NCBI RefSeq assembly: GCF_019578655.1
Contig: NC_063256.1
Coordinates: 23,598,005 to 23,662,004, forward strand
Length of the DNA stretch: 64,000 nucleotides
DNA from: Ricinus communis
Taxonomy: Eukaryota > Streptophyta > Magnoliopsida > Malpighiales > Euphorbiaceae
Direction: 5' to 3'
Positions 12,480 to 26,900 of this stretch are shown in pieces. The notes beneath the pieces are model-generated. The model was given only the letters and a program-made list of their open reading frames with translations. It searched no databases and was not told where the DNA came from. Position 1 is the first letter of the stretch, and each line of letters starts with the position of its first letter. Position numbers and translations under genes: made by a program.

Positions 12480-14425
12480 GAAAACAACCTAATAATAGTG
12501 TTAATAATTTAATATGAGAAAACGACCACGAAAAATGGAATATTTATCAAAATAAGAAAATAACCTCGTAAAACGTGAATATTTAATAATCTAAGAAAAC
12601 AACCCCGTGAAAGTAGTATAATTGCAAGTATGAGAAAACAGCCTCGTAGAAGGGGTAAATATTTTACTATGAGAAAACAACCTCATAATACGGGGTATTT
12701 ATCAATCAAAGAAAATAACATCGTATTTTGGTATATTTATGAGTATGATAAAACAACCGTTTAAATGGATTAGTTATAAAGTATGAGAAAACAACCCCGT
12801 AAATGGCGCATATTTGTCAATATAACAAACTAACCCTGTAAAATATGTAAATTTATGAATTTGACAAAATAACCCGTTAATAGTGCTAATAATTAAACGA
12901 CCACATAAAAGTGCTCTATTTATCAATATAAGAAAATAACCTCGTAAAACATGTATATTTATGAATCTGAGAAAACAACCCCGTGAAAGTAGTATAATTG
13001 TGAGTCTGAGAAAACAGCCTCGTAGATGGGGTGAATTTTTTACTATGAGAAAACAACCCCGTAATACAGGGATATTTATCAATGGGAGAGCATAACCACA
13101 AAAATTTGGTATATTTCTGAGTGTGATAAAACTACCCCTTAAATGGGTTAATTTTATAATATGAGAAAACAACCTCGTAAAAGGGTTATATTTGTCGATA
13201 TTAGAAAATAACCCTGTAAAACGTGTATAATATGAATATGAGAAAACAACCTAATAATAGTGTTAATAATTTAATATGAGAAAACAACCACGTAAAAATG
13301 GTATATTTATCAAAATAAGAAAATAACCTCGTAAAACGTGTATATTTAAGAATTTGAGAAAACAACCCCGTGAAAGTAGTATAATTGCAAGTATGAGAAA
13401 ACAGCCTCGTAGAAGGGGTAAATATTTTACTATGGGAAAAAAACCTCGTAATACGAGGTATTTATCAATCGAAGAAAATAACATCGTATTTTGGTATATT
13501 TATGAGTATGATAAAACAACCCCTTAAATGGATTAATTATAGAGTATGAGAAAACAACCCCGTAAAAGGCGTATATTTGTCAATATAAGAAACTAACCCT
13601 GTAAAATGTGTAAATTTATGAATTTGACAAAATAACCCTATAATAGTGCTAATAATTTAAAATAAGAAAACGACCCCATAAAAGTGCTCTATTTATCAAT
13701 ATAAGAAAATAACTCCGTAAAACGTGTATATTTATGAATCTGAGAAAACAACCCCGTGAAAGTAGTATAATTGTGAGTCTGAGAAAACAGCCTCGTAGAA
13801 GGGGTGAATTTTTTACTATGAGAAAACAACCTCGTAATACGGGGATATTTATCAATTAGAGAAAATAACTACGTAATTTTGGTATATTTGTGAGTATGAG
13901 AAAACAAACCCTTAAATGGGTTAATTTTATAATATGAGAAAATAGCCTCGTAAAAGGGTTATATTTGTCGATATTAGAAAATAACCCTATAAAACGTGTA
14001 TATTTATGAATATAAGAAAACAACCTAATAATAGTGTTAATAATTTAATATGAGAAAACGACCACGTAAAAATGGTATATTTATCAAAATAAGAAAATAA
14101 CCTCGTAAAACGTGTATATTTAAGAATTTGAGAAAACAACCCCGTGAAAGTAGTATAATTATGAGTCTGAGAAAACAGCCTCGTAGAAGGGGTGAATTTT
14201 ATACTATGTGAAAACAACCCCGTAATACGGGGATATTCATCAATCGGAGAAAATAACCATGTAATTTTGGTTTATTTTTTAGTATGAGAAAATAATCCCT
14301 TAAATGGGTTAATTTTATAATATGAGAAAACAGCCCCGTAAAAGGGTTATATTTATCGATATTAGAAAATAACTTCGTAAAACGTGTATAGTTATGAATA
14401 TGAGAAAACAACCTAATAATAGTGT
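12480..14425 (-). repeat. Satellite subfamily with ACCTAATAATAGTGTTAAT variant (outer block)
   Basis: HOR copies here share a diagnostic change. The usual CCCCATAATAGTGCTAAT of the J/A junction reads CCTAATAATAGTGTTAAT, at about 12489, 13252, 14024 and 14410. The next subunits share ACCACGTAAAAATGG and CCCCGTGAAAGTAGTATAAT. The same subfamily returns at 21400-23463, about 9 kb away, but I did not find it to the right of the gap. This marks a local expansion confined to one arm. Confidence 0.7.
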
Positions 14426-17249
14426 TAATAATTTAATATGAGAAAATGACCACGTAAAAATGGTATATTTATTAAAATAAGAAAATAACCTCGTAATTTA
14501 AGAATCTGAGAAAATAGCCTCGTAGAAGGAGTAAATATTTTACTATGAGAAAACAATCTCGTAATACGGGGGTATTTATCAATCGAAGAAAATAACACCG
14601 TAATTTTGGTATATTTATGAGAATGGTAAAACAACCCCTTAAATGGATTAATTATAGAGTATGAGAAGGCAACCCCGTAAAAGTGGTATATTTATCAATA
14701 TAAGAAAATAATAACGTAAAACGTGTATATTTATGAAAATGAGAAAACAACCCCGTCAAAGTAGTGTAATTGCGAGTCTGAGAAAACAGCCTCCTAGAAG
14801 GTGTAAATTTTTTAATATGAGAAAACAACCCAGTAAGAGGGGTATATTTATATATATTAGAAAACAACACCGTAATATGAGGATATTTATCAATCGTTGA
14901 AAATAACCCCGTAATTTTGGTATATTTGTGAGTATGAGAAAACAACCCCTTCAATGGGATAATTTAATAATATGAGAATACAACCCCGTAAAAGGGGTAT
15001 ATTTGTCGATATAAGAAAATAACTCTGTAAAATGTATATATTTATGAATTTCAGAAAACAACCCCATACTAATGTTAAAAATTTAATATGATAAAACCAC
15101 CATGTAAAAATGGTATATTTATCAATATAAGAAAATTACCTCGTAAAACGTGTATATTTTAGAATCTGAGAAAACAATCCTGTGAAAATAGTGTAATTGC
15201 GAGTCTGAGAAACAGCCTCATAGAAGGGGTAAATTTTATAATATGAAAAAACAACCCCGTAATAAGGGGATATTTATAAATCGGAGAACATAACCCCGTA
15301 ATTTTGGTATATTTGTGAGTATGATAAAACAACCCCTTAAATGGGTTAATTTTATAATATGAGAAAACAACCCCGTAAAAGGGGTATATTTGTCGATATA
15401 AGAAAATAACCCCATGATACGTGTATTTATATGAATTTGAGAAAACATCTTCATAATAGTGCTAATAATTTAATATGAAAAGATGACCCTGTAAAAGTGG
15501 TATATTTATCAATATAAGAAAATAACCATGTAAATCGTGTATTTATGAATCTAAGAAAACAACCTCGTAAGAGTAGTGTAATTAAGAGTCTGAGAAAACA
15601 GTCTCGTAGAAGAAGTAAATTTTTTAATATGAGAAAATAATCCCGTAATACGAGGACTTTTATCAATCGGAAAAAATAACCCTGTAATTTTGGTATATTT
15701 GTGACTATGAGAAAACAACCTCTTAAATGGGTAAGTTTTATAATATGAGAAAACAACCCCGTAAAAGGGGTATATTTGTTGATACAAGAAAATAACCCCG
15801 TAATAAGTGTATATTTATGAATTTGAGAAAACAACCCCATAATAGTGCTAATAATTTAATATGAGAAAACGACCCCATAAAAGTGATATATTTATCAATA
15901 TAAGAAAATAACCACGTAAAACTTGTATATTTATGAATCTCATAAAACAACCCCGTAAAAGTAGTGTAATTGCGAGTCTGAGAAAACAGCATCGTAGAAG
16001 GGGTAAATTACTTAATATGAGAAAATAACAACGTAATACGGGAATATTTATCAATCGGATAAAATACCCCCGTAATTTTGGTATATATGTGAGTATGAGA
16101 AAACAACCCCTTAAATGGGTTAATTTTATAATATGAGAAACCAACCTCCTAAAAGGGTTATATTAGTCGATATAAGGAAATAACCCCGTAAAATGTGTAC
16201 ATTTATGAATTTGAGAAAATAACCCTATAATAGTGCTAATAATTTAATATGAGAAAATGACCCCGTAAAAGTGGTCTATTTATCAATATAAGAAAACAAC
16301 TCCGTAAAAACGTGTATATTTATGAATCTGAGAAAACAACTCCGTAAGAGTAGTGTAATTGCGAATTTGAGAAAACAGTCTCGTAGAAGGGGTAAATTTT
16401 TTAATATTAGAAAACAATCCCGTAATACAAGGATATTTATCAATCGGAGAAAATAATCCCGTAATTTTAGTATATTTGTGATTATGAGAAAACAACCCCT
16501 TAAATGGATTAATTTGATAATATGAGAAAACAACCCCGTAAAAGGAGTATATTTGTCGATATAAGAAAATTACCCCGTAAAATGTGTATATTTATGAATT
16601 TCACAAGACAATCCCAAAATAGTGCTAATAATATAATATAAGAAAACGACCCCGTAAAAGTGGTATATTTATCAATAAAAGAAAATAACTTCGCAAAACG
16701 TGTATATTTATGAATCTCAGAAAATAACCCCGTAAAAATGGCATAATTGCGAGTCTGATAAAACAGCCTCGTAGAAAGGGTAAATTTATTAATATGAGAA
16801 AACAACCCTATAATACGGGGATATTTATCAATCGTAGAAAATAACCCTGTAATTTTGGTATATTTGTGAGTATGCGAAAACAACCCCTTAAATGGGTTAT
16901 TTATAGAGTATGAGAAAACAACCCCACAAGGGGTATATTTGTCGATATAAGAAAATAACTACGTAAAACGTATATATTTATGAATTTGAGAAAACAACCC
17001 CATAATAGTGCTAATAATTTAATATGAGAAAACGACCGCATAAAAATGGTATATTTATTAATATAAGAAAATAACCTCGAAACGTGATACGAAGTATCAG
17101 AATTAAGTGTGTCCGAAAAACTCCTTCTGTGATTCAAGAATTTAATAAAAATAACTCGTAATACGGATATTTATCAACCATAGAAAATAACCCCGTAATT
17201 TTGGGGTATTTATGAGTATGATAAAACAACCCGTTAAAAGGGTCAATTT

Positions 17250-20200
17250 TATAATATGAGAAAACTACCCCGTAAAAGGGGTATATTTGTCGATATAAGA
17301 AAATAACCCCGTAATACGTGTATATTTATGACTTCGAGAAAACAACCCCATAATAGTTCTAATAAATTAATATGAGAAAACGACCCCGTAAAAGTGGTAT
17401 ATTTATCAATATAAGAAAATAACCCTGTAAAACGTGCAATAATGAATCTGAGAAAACAACCCCGTAAGAGTAGTGTAATTGGGAATCTGAGAAAACAGTC
17501 TCGTAGAAGGAGTAAATTTTTTAATATGAGAAAATAATCCCGTAATACGAGGATTTTTATCAATCGGAAAAAATAACCCCAAAATTTTAGTATATTTGTG
17601 AGTATGAGAAAACAACCCCTTCAATTGGATTGTTTTATAATATGAGAAAACGACCCAGCAAAAGTGGTCTATTTATCTATATAAGAAAATAACTCCGTAA
17701 AAACGTGTATATTTATGAATATGAGAAAACAACCCCGTAAGAGTAGTGTAATTGCGAGTCTGAGAAAACACTCTCGTAGAAGGGGTAAATTTTTAAATAT
17801 GAGAAAACAATCCTGTAATATGGGAATTTTTATCAATAGGAGAAAACAACCCCATAATTTTGATGTATTTGTGAGCATGAGAAAACCACCCCTTCAATTG
17901 GATAGTTTTATAATATGAGAAAATAACCCCGTAAAAGGGGTATATTTGTCGATATAAGAAAATAACCCCGTAAAACGTATATATTTATGAATTTTAGATA
18001 ACAACACTATAGTAGTGCTAATAATTTAATATGAGAAAACGACCCCGTAGAAGTGGTCCTTTTATCAATATTAGAAAATAACTCCATAAAAATGTGTATA
18101 TTTATGAATCTGAGAAACAACTGTAGGTATAATTGCGAACCGAGAAAACAAATTGTAGAAGGGTAAATTTTTAATATGAGAAAACAACTCCATAAGAGGG
18201 GTATATTTATAAATATTAGAAAACAACCCCGTAATACGGGGATATTTATCAATCTGAGAAAATAACCCCGTAATTTTGGTATATTTGTGAGTATGAGAAA
18301 ACAATCCCTTCAATGGGATAATTTAATAATATGAGAATACAACCCCGTAAAAGGGGTATATTTGTCGATATAAGAAAATAACCCTGTAATACGTGTATAT
18401 TTATGAATTTGAGAAAACAATCCCATAATAGTGCTAATAATTTAATATGAGAAAACGACCCTGTAAAAGTGGTATATTTATCAATATAAGAAAATAACCC
18501 TGTAAAACGTGCATTAATGAATCTGAGAAAACAACCCCGTAAGAGTAGTGTAATTGGGAGTCTGAGAAAACAGTCTCGTAGAAGGAGTAAATTTTTTAAT
18601 ATGAGAAAATAATCCCGTAATACGAGGAGTTTTATCAATCGAAAAAAATAACCCCGAAATTTTGGTATATTTGTGAGTATGAGAAAACAACCACTTCAAT
18701 TGGATTGTTTTATAATATGAGAAAACGACCCAGCAAAAGTGGTCTATTTATCAATATAAGAAAATAACTCCGTAAAAACGTGTATATTTATGAATCTGAG
18801 AAAATAACCCCGTAAGAGTAGTGTAATTGCGAGTCTGAGAAAACACTCTCGTAGAAGGGGTATATTTTTTAATATGAGAAAACAATCCTGTAATACGAGG
18901 GTTTTTATCAATTGGAGAAAACAACCCCATAATTTTGATGTATTTGTGAGCATGAGAAAACAACCCCTTCAATTGGATAGTTTTATAATATGAGAAAACA
19001 ACCCCGTAAAAGGGGTATATTTGTCGATATAAGAAAATAACCCCGTAAAACGTATATATTTATGAATTTTAGATAACAACACTATAGTAGTGCTAATAAT
19101 TTAATATGAGAAAATGACCCCGTAAAAGTGGTCCTTTTATCAATATTAGAAAATAACTCCATAAAAATGTGTATATTTATGAATCTGAGAAACAACCTGT
19201 AAAAGTAGTAATCATAGTCCGAGAAACAAATTTCGTCAAGGGGTAAATTTTTTAATATGAGAAAACAACTCCGTAAGAGGGGTATATTTATAAATATTAG
19301 AAAACAACCCCGTAATACGGGGATATTTATCAATCTGAGAAAATAACCCTGTAATTTTGGTATATTTGTGAGTATGAGAAAACAACCCCTTCAATGGGAT
19401 AATTTAATTATATGATAATACAACCCCGTAAAAGGGGTATATTTGTCGATATAAGAAAATAACCCCCGTAATACGTGTATATTTATGAATTTGAGAAAAC
19501 AACCCCATAATAGTGCTAATAATTTAATATGAGAAAACGACCCCGTAAAAGTGGTATATTTATCAATATAAGAAAATAACCCTATAAAACGTGCATTAAT
19601 GAATCTGAGAAAATAACCCCGTAAGAGTAGTGTAATTGGGAGTCTGAGAAAACAGTCTCGTAGAAGGAGTAAATTTTTTAATATGAGAAAATAATCTCGT
19701 AATACGAGGATTTTTATCAATCGGAAAAAATAACCCCGAAATTTTGGTATATTTGTGAGTATGAGAAAACAACCCCTTCAATTAGATTGTTTTATAATAT
19801 GAGAAAACGACACAGCAAAAGTGGTCTATTTATCAATATAAGAAAATAACTCCGTAAAAACGTGTATATTTATGAATCTGAGAAAACAACCCCGTAAGAG
19901 TAGTGTAATTGCGAGTTTGAGAAAACAGTCTCGTAGAAGGGGTAAATTTTTTAATATGAGAAAACAATCCTGTAATACGGGGTTTTTTATCAATTGGAGA
20001 AAACAACCCCATAATTTTGATGTATTTGTGAGCATGAGAAAACAACCCCTTCAATTGGATAATTTTATAATATGAGAAAACAACCCCGTAAAAGGGGTAT
20101 ATTTGTCGATATAAGAAAATAACCCCGTAAAACGTATATATTTATGAATTTTAGATAACAACACTATAGTAGTGCTAATAATTTAATATGAGAAAACGAC

Positions 20201-20490
20201 CTCGTAAAAGTGGTCCTTTTATCAATATAAGAAAATAACTCCATAAAAATGTGTATATTTATGAATCTGAGAAAAAACCTCTAAAAGTAGTGTAATTGCG
20301 AGTCTGAGAAAACAGCCTCGTAGAAGGGGTAAATTTTTTAATATGAGAAAACAACTCCGTAAGAGGGGTATATTTATAAATATTAGAAAACAACCCCGTA
20401 ATACGGGGATATTTATCAATCTGAGAAAATAACCCCGTAATTTTGGTATATTTGTGAGTATGAGAAAACAACCCCTTCAATGGGATAATT
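17250..20490 (-). repeat. Super-HOR: three tandem ~1.08 kb units
   Basis: The subunit pattern repeats at 1075-1082 bp rather than 389 bp. Equivalent landmarks lie at 17563, 18638 and 19720; at 17878, 18953 and 20035; and at 18252, 19333 and 20419. Shared private variants include CTTCAATTGGATTGTTT, GACCCAGCAAAAGTGG and GTAAGAGTAGTGTAATTGGG. By eye the second and third copies differ by only a few percent, far less than neighbouring 389-bp units. The unit is about 28 subunits, that is, two full decamers plus a partial one. It is the most recently homogenised part of the array. Confidence 0.85.
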
Positions 20491-21399
20491 TAATAATATG
20501 AGAAAACAACCCCGTAAAAGGGGTATATTTGTCGATATAAGAAAATAACCCCGTAAAACGTACATATTTATGAATTTGAGATAACAACCCCATAATAATG
20601 CTAATAATTTAATATGAGAAAATGACCCCGTAAAAGTGGTCCATTTATCAATATAAGAAAATAACTCCGTATAAACGTGTATATTTATGAATTTGAGAAA
20701 ACAACCCAGTAAAAGTAGTGTAATTGCGAGTCTGAGAAAACAGCCTCGTAGAAGGGGTATATTTATCAATATAAGAAATTAACCCCGTAAAAGTAGTGTA
20801 ATTGCGAGTCTAAGAAAACAGCCTCGTAGAAGGGGTAAATTTTTTAATATGAGAAAACAACCCCGTAATATGGGGTATTTATCAATTGGAGAAAATAACC
20901 CCATAATTTTAGTATATTTATGAGTATGATAAAACAACCCCTTAAATGTGTCAATTTTATAATATGAGAAAACGACCCCGTAAAAGGGTATATTTGTCGA
21001 TACAAGAAAATAACCCCGTAATAAGTGTTTATTTATGAATTTGAGAAAACAACCCCATAATAGTGCTAATAATTTAATATGAGAAAACGACCCCGTAAAA
21101 CATGTATATTTATGAATCCGAGAAAACAACGCTGTAAAAGTTGTATAATTGTGAGTCTGAGAAAACAACCTCGTAGAAGGAGTAAATTCCATAATATGAT
21201 AAAACAACCCCGTAATATGGGAATATTTATCAATCGGAGAAAAAACCCCCGTAATTTGGGTATATTTGTGAGTATGAGAAAACAACCCCTTAAATGGGTT
21301 AATTTTATAATATGAGAAAGCAACCTCCTAAAAGGGGTATATTAGTCGATATAAGAAAATAACCCCATAAAACGTGTATATTTATGAATTTGAGAAAAC

Positions 21400-23463
21400 A
21401 ACCTAATAATAGTGTTAATAATTTAATATGAAAAAACGACCCCATAAAAGTGATATATTTATCAATGTAAGAAAATAACCCCATAAAACGTGTATATTTA
21501 TGAATCTGAGAAAACAACCCCGTAAAAGTAGTGTAATTGTGAGTCTGAGAAAACAACCTCGTAGAAGGGGTAAATTCCTTAATATGATAAAACAACACCG
21601 TAATACGGGAATATTTATTAATCGGAGAAAATACCCCGTAATTTTGGTATATATGCGAGTATGAGAAAACAACTCCTTAAATGGGTTAATTTTATAGTAT
21701 GAGAAAACAACCTCCTAAAAGGGGTATATTAGTCGATATAAGAAAATAACCCCATAGAACGTGTATATTTATGAATTTGAGAAAACAACCTAATAATAGT
21801 GTTAATAATTTAATATGAGAAAACGACCCCGTAAAAGTGGTCTATTCATCAATATAAGAAAATAACTCCGTAAAAACGTGTATATTTAAGAATCTGTGAA
21901 AACAACCCCGTAAAAGTAGTGTAATTGCGAGTCTGAGAAAACAGCCTCGTAGAAGGGGTAAATTTTTTAATATTAAAAAATAACCCTGTAATACGGGGAT
22001 ATTTATCAATCAGAGAATATAACCACGTAATTTTGGTATATTTATGAGTATGAGAAAATAATCCCTTAAATGGGTTAATTTTATAATATGAGAAAACAGC
22101 CCCGTAAAAGGGTTATATTTATCGATATTAGAAAATAACTCCGTAAAACGTGTATAGTTATGAATATGAGAAAACAACCTAATAATAGTGTTAATAATTT
22201 AATATGAGAAAACGACCACATAAAAATGATATATTCATCAAAGTAAGAAAATAACCTCGTAAAACGTGTATATTTAAGAATTTGAGAAAACAACCCCGTG
22301 AAAGTAGTATAATTGTGAGTCTGAGAAAACAGCCTCGTAGAGGGGGTGAATTTTTTAATATTGAGAAAATAACCCCGTAATACGGGGGTATTTATCAATC
22401 GGAGAAAATAACCACGTAATTTTGGTATATTTGTGAGTATGAGAAAACAATCCGTTAAATGGGTTAATTTTATAATATGAGAAAACAGCCCCGTAAAAGG
22501 GTTATATTTGTCGATATTAAAAAATAACCCCATAAAACGTCTATAGTTATGAATATGAGAAAACAACCTAATAATAGTGTTAATAATTTAATATGAGAAA
22601 ACGACCACGTAAATATGGTATATTTATCAAAATAAGAAAATAACCTCGTAAAATGTGTATATTTAAGAATCTGAGAAAACAACCCCGTGAAAGTAGATAA
22701 ATGCGTAGTCCGAGAAAACACCGTAGATGGGGTGAATTTTTACTATGAGAAAACAACCCCGTAATACAGGGATATTTATCAATGGGAGAGCATAACCACA
22801 AAAATTTGGTATATTTCTGAGTGTGATAAAACTACCCCTTAAATGGGTTAATTATAGAGTATAAGAAAACAACCTCGTAAAAGGCGTATATTTATCGATA
22901 TAAGAAAATAACCCTGTAAAACGTGTAAATTTATGAATTTGATAAAATAACCCCATAATATTGCTAATAATTTAATATGAGAAAACGACCCCATAAAAGT
23001 GGTATATTTATCAATATAAGAAAATAACTCCATAAAAACATGTATATTTTTGAATCTAAGAAAACAACAAAATAGTATAATTGCGAGTCTGAGAAAACAA
23101 CCTCGTAGAAGGTGTAAATTTTTTAATATTAGAAAATAACCACGTAATACGAGGATATTTATCAATCGTAGAAAATATTTCCAAAATTTTGGTATATTTG
23201 TTAGTTTGAGAAAACAACCCCTTAAATGAGTTAATTTTATAATATGAGAAAACAACCCCGTAAAAGGGTTATATTTATCGATATTAGAAAATAACCCCGT
23301 AAAACATGTATAGTTATGAATATGAGAGAACAACCTAATAATAGTGTTAATAATTTAATATGAGAAAACGACCACGTAAAAATGGTATATTTATCAAAGT
23401 AAGAAAATAACCTCGTAAAGCGTGTATATTTAAGAATTTGAGAAAACAACCCCGTGAAAGTAG
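21400..23463 (-). repeat. Satellite subfamily block next to the gap
   Basis: HOR copies with the CCTAATAATAGTGTTAAT variant recur at about 21410, 21790, 22178, 22567 and 23330, mostly ~380-390 bp apart. A stretch near 22765-22850 (CAATGGGAGAGCATAACC onward) is identical by eye to one near 13078-13150. Segments of the array ~9.7 kb apart have therefore been exchanged or copied. The block runs into the N gap. Confidence 0.72.
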
Positions 23464-23963
23464 NNNNNNNNNNNNNNNNNNNNNNNNNNNNNNNNNNNNN
23501 NNNNNNNNNNNNNNNNNNNNNNNNNNNNNNNNNNNNNNNNNNNNNNNNNNNNNNNNNNNNNNNNNNNNNNNNNNNNNNNNNNNNNNNNNNNNNNNNNNNN
23601 NNNNNNNNNNNNNNNNNNNNNNNNNNNNNNNNNNNNNNNNNNNNNNNNNNNNNNNNNNNNNNNNNNNNNNNNNNNNNNNNNNNNNNNNNNNNNNNNNNNN
23701 NNNNNNNNNNNNNNNNNNNNNNNNNNNNNNNNNNNNNNNNNNNNNNNNNNNNNNNNNNNNNNNNNNNNNNNNNNNNNNNNNNNNNNNNNNNNNNNNNNNN
23801 NNNNNNNNNNNNNNNNNNNNNNNNNNNNNNNNNNNNNNNNNNNNNNNNNNNNNNNNNNNNNNNNNNNNNNNNNNNNNNNNNNNNNNNNNNNNNNNNNNNN
23901 NNNNNNNNNNNNNNNNNNNNNNNNNNNNNNNNNNNNNNNNNNNNNNNNNNNNNNNNNNNNNNN
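23464..23963. other. Assembly gap, exactly 500 N
   Basis: A run of 500 undetermined bases. The round number indicates a scaffolding placeholder rather than a measured distance. Satellite polarity is minus up to 23463 and plus from 23964, so the turning point of the inverted duplication lies in or at this gap. The true missing length is unknown. Confidence 0.98.
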
Positions 23964-26900
23964 TTTTACTGTGGTTGTTTTGTCATATTAATAAATATAC
24001 ACGTTTTACGAGATTATTTTCTTAAATCTATAAATATACTGATTTTACGGGGTCGTTCTCTCATATTAAATTATTACCACTATTATGCGTTATTTTATCA
24101 AATTTATAAATATACACGTCTTACAGGGTTACTTTCTTATATCAATAAATATACCCTTTTAACGGGGTTATTTTCTCATATTCTAAAATTCACCCATTTA
24201 AAGGGTTATTTTCTCATACTCACAAATATACCAAAATTACGTAGTTATTTTCTCCGTATTACGGAGTTGTTTTCTAATATTTTTAAATATACGCCTCTTA
24301 CAGGGTTATTTTCTCATATTAAGAAATTTACCCCTTCTACGAGTCTGTTTTCTTAGAGTAGCAATTACATTACTTTTAGGGAGTTATTTTCTCAGATTCA
24401 TAAATATACACGTTTTACGGGGTTATTTTCTTTTTTTGATAAATATACTACTTTTACGGGATCGTTTTCTCATATTAAATTATTAGCACTATTATGGAGC
24501 TGTTTTCTCAAATTCATAAATATACAAATTTACGGGATTATTTTCTAAGTATCGACAAATATACCCCTTTTATGGTTTTTTTCTCATATTATAAAATCAA
24601 CCCATTTAAGGGGTTGTTTTCTCATACTCATTAATATACCACAATTACGGGGTTATTTCCTCAGATTCATAAATATCCCCGTATTACGGGGTTGTTTTCA
24701 GATATAAAAAAATTTACCCCTTCTACGAGGCTGTTTTCTCATTTTAAGAAATTTACTCATTTTACGAGGTTCTTTTCTTAAACTCGCAATTACACTACTT
24801 TTATGGAGTTTTTTCGCAGATTCATAAATATACATGTTTTACGAGGTTATTTTCTTATATTGATAAATATACAACTATTATAGGGTCGTTTTCTCATATT
24901 AAAGTATTACCACTATTATGGGGTTCTTTTCTCAAATTCATAAATATACACGTTTTACGGGGTTATTTTCTTATATCGACAAATATACTCCTTTTACGGG
25001 GTTGTTTTCTCATATTATAAAATTAACCCATTTAAGGCCTTGTTTTCTCATACTCACAAATATATCAAAATTACGTGGTTATTTTCTCCGATTGATAAAT
25101 ATCCCCGTATTACGGGGCTGTCTTCTCATATTTATAAATATACCTCTCTTACGGAATTGTTTTCTCATATTAAATAATTTACCCATTCTACTATGCTGTT
25201 TTCTTAGACTCACAATTACACAACTTTTTAGGGAGTTATTTTCTGAGATTCATAAATATACATGTTTTACAGGGTTATTTTCTTATATTGATAAATAAAC
25301 CACTTTTACGAGGTCGTTTTCTCATATTAAATTATTACCACTATTATAAGGTCCTTTTCTAAAATTCATAAATAAACATGTTTTATGGGGTTATTTTCAT
25401 AAATCGACAAATATACCCCTTTTACGGGGTTATTTTCTCATATTATAAAATTAACCCATTTAAGGGGTTATTTTCTCGTACTCATAAATGTACTAAAATT
25501 ATGGGGTTATGTTCTCCGATTGATAAATATCCCCGTATTACGGGGTTATTTTCTCATATTAAATAATTTACCCCGTATTACACTAATTTTACGGGGTCGA
25601 AAAATGTACCCCTTTTAAAGGGTTATTTTCTCATATTATAAAATTGACCCATTTAAGGTGTTGTTTTCTCATACTCACCAATATACCATAGTTATAGGGT
25701 TATTTCCTCAAATTCATAAATATCCCCGTATTACGGTGTTATTTTCACATTTAAAAAAAAAACTTACCCCTTCTACGAGGCTGTTTTCTCATAATAAAAA
25801 ATTTACCCATTCTACGATATTGTTTTCTCATTCTAGCAATTACACTACTTTTTTTACGTGGTTGTTTTGTCATATTGAAGAATATACACGTTTTACGGGG
25901 TTATTCTCTTATATTAATAAATATACAACTTTTACGGCGTCGTTTTCTCATATTAAATTATTACCACTATTATGGGGTTGTTTTGTCAAATTCATAAATA
26001 TACACGTTTTACGAAGTTATTTTCTTATATCAACAAATATACCCCTTTAACGGGATTGTTTTCTCATATTCTAAAATTAACCCATTTGAGGGGTTATTCT
26101 CTCTGATTGATAAATATCCTTGTATTACGGGGTTGTTTTCTAATATTTATAAATATACCTCCCTTTAATGGGGTTGTTATCTCATATTATAAAATTAACC
26201 ATTTAAGGGGTAGTTTTCTCATACTCACAAATATAACAAAATTATGGGGTTATTTTCTCCGATTGATAAATATCTCTATATTACGGGGTTGTTTTCTCAT
26301 ATTCATAAATATACACGTTTTATGGGGTTATTTTCTTATATCGACAAATATACCTATTTTACAGGGTTGTTTTCTAACATTATAAAATTAACCCATTTAA
26401 AGGGTTGTTTTCTCATACTAACAAATATACTAAAATTACGGGGTTATTTTCTACGATTGATAAATATCCCCGTATTACGGGGTTGTTTTCTCATATTAAA
26501 AAATTTACCCCTTCTACGAGGCTGTTTTCTCAGACTCCCAATTACACTACTTTTACGGGGTTATTGTCTCAAATTCATAAATATACACGTTTTACGGGGT
26601 TAGTTTCTTATATTGATAAATATACCACTTTTACGGGGTCTTTTTCTCATATTATATTATTAGCAATACTATAGGGTTGTTTTTTCAAATTCATAAATAT
26701 ACACGTTTTACGAGGTTATTTTCTTATACTAACAAATATACTCCTTTTGCGGAATTACTATCTCATATTATAAAATTAACCCATTTAAAGGGGTTGTTTT
26801 TCCACACTCACAAATATACTAAAACAACAGGGTTATTTTCTCCAATTGATAAATATCCTCAGACATGTTGTTTTCATGTCAAAAAATCCCATCGCTTCAT

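Larger units (their letters stand above)
9401..23463 (-). repeat. Satellite array, minus polarity, left of the gap
   Basis: This is the longest uninterrupted block of the 39-bp/388-bp satellite, in the same polarity as 762-6052. The outer ~2.7 kb (9401 to about 12100) mirrors 30140 down to about 27400; for example 10645-11049 pairs with 28373-28876 and 11688-12017 with 27484-27793. The inner ~11.3 kb has no clear mirror to the right of the gap. It contains local expansions, including a ~1.08 kb superunit and a distinct subfamily. No gene or transposon is seen inside it. Confidence 0.95.

Noticed and set aside
23438..24356. Apparent long open frames of 195 and 300 codons at the gap
   Set aside because: They read through 500 N, which contain no stop by definition. 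The sequenced ends are satellite in opposite polarity.
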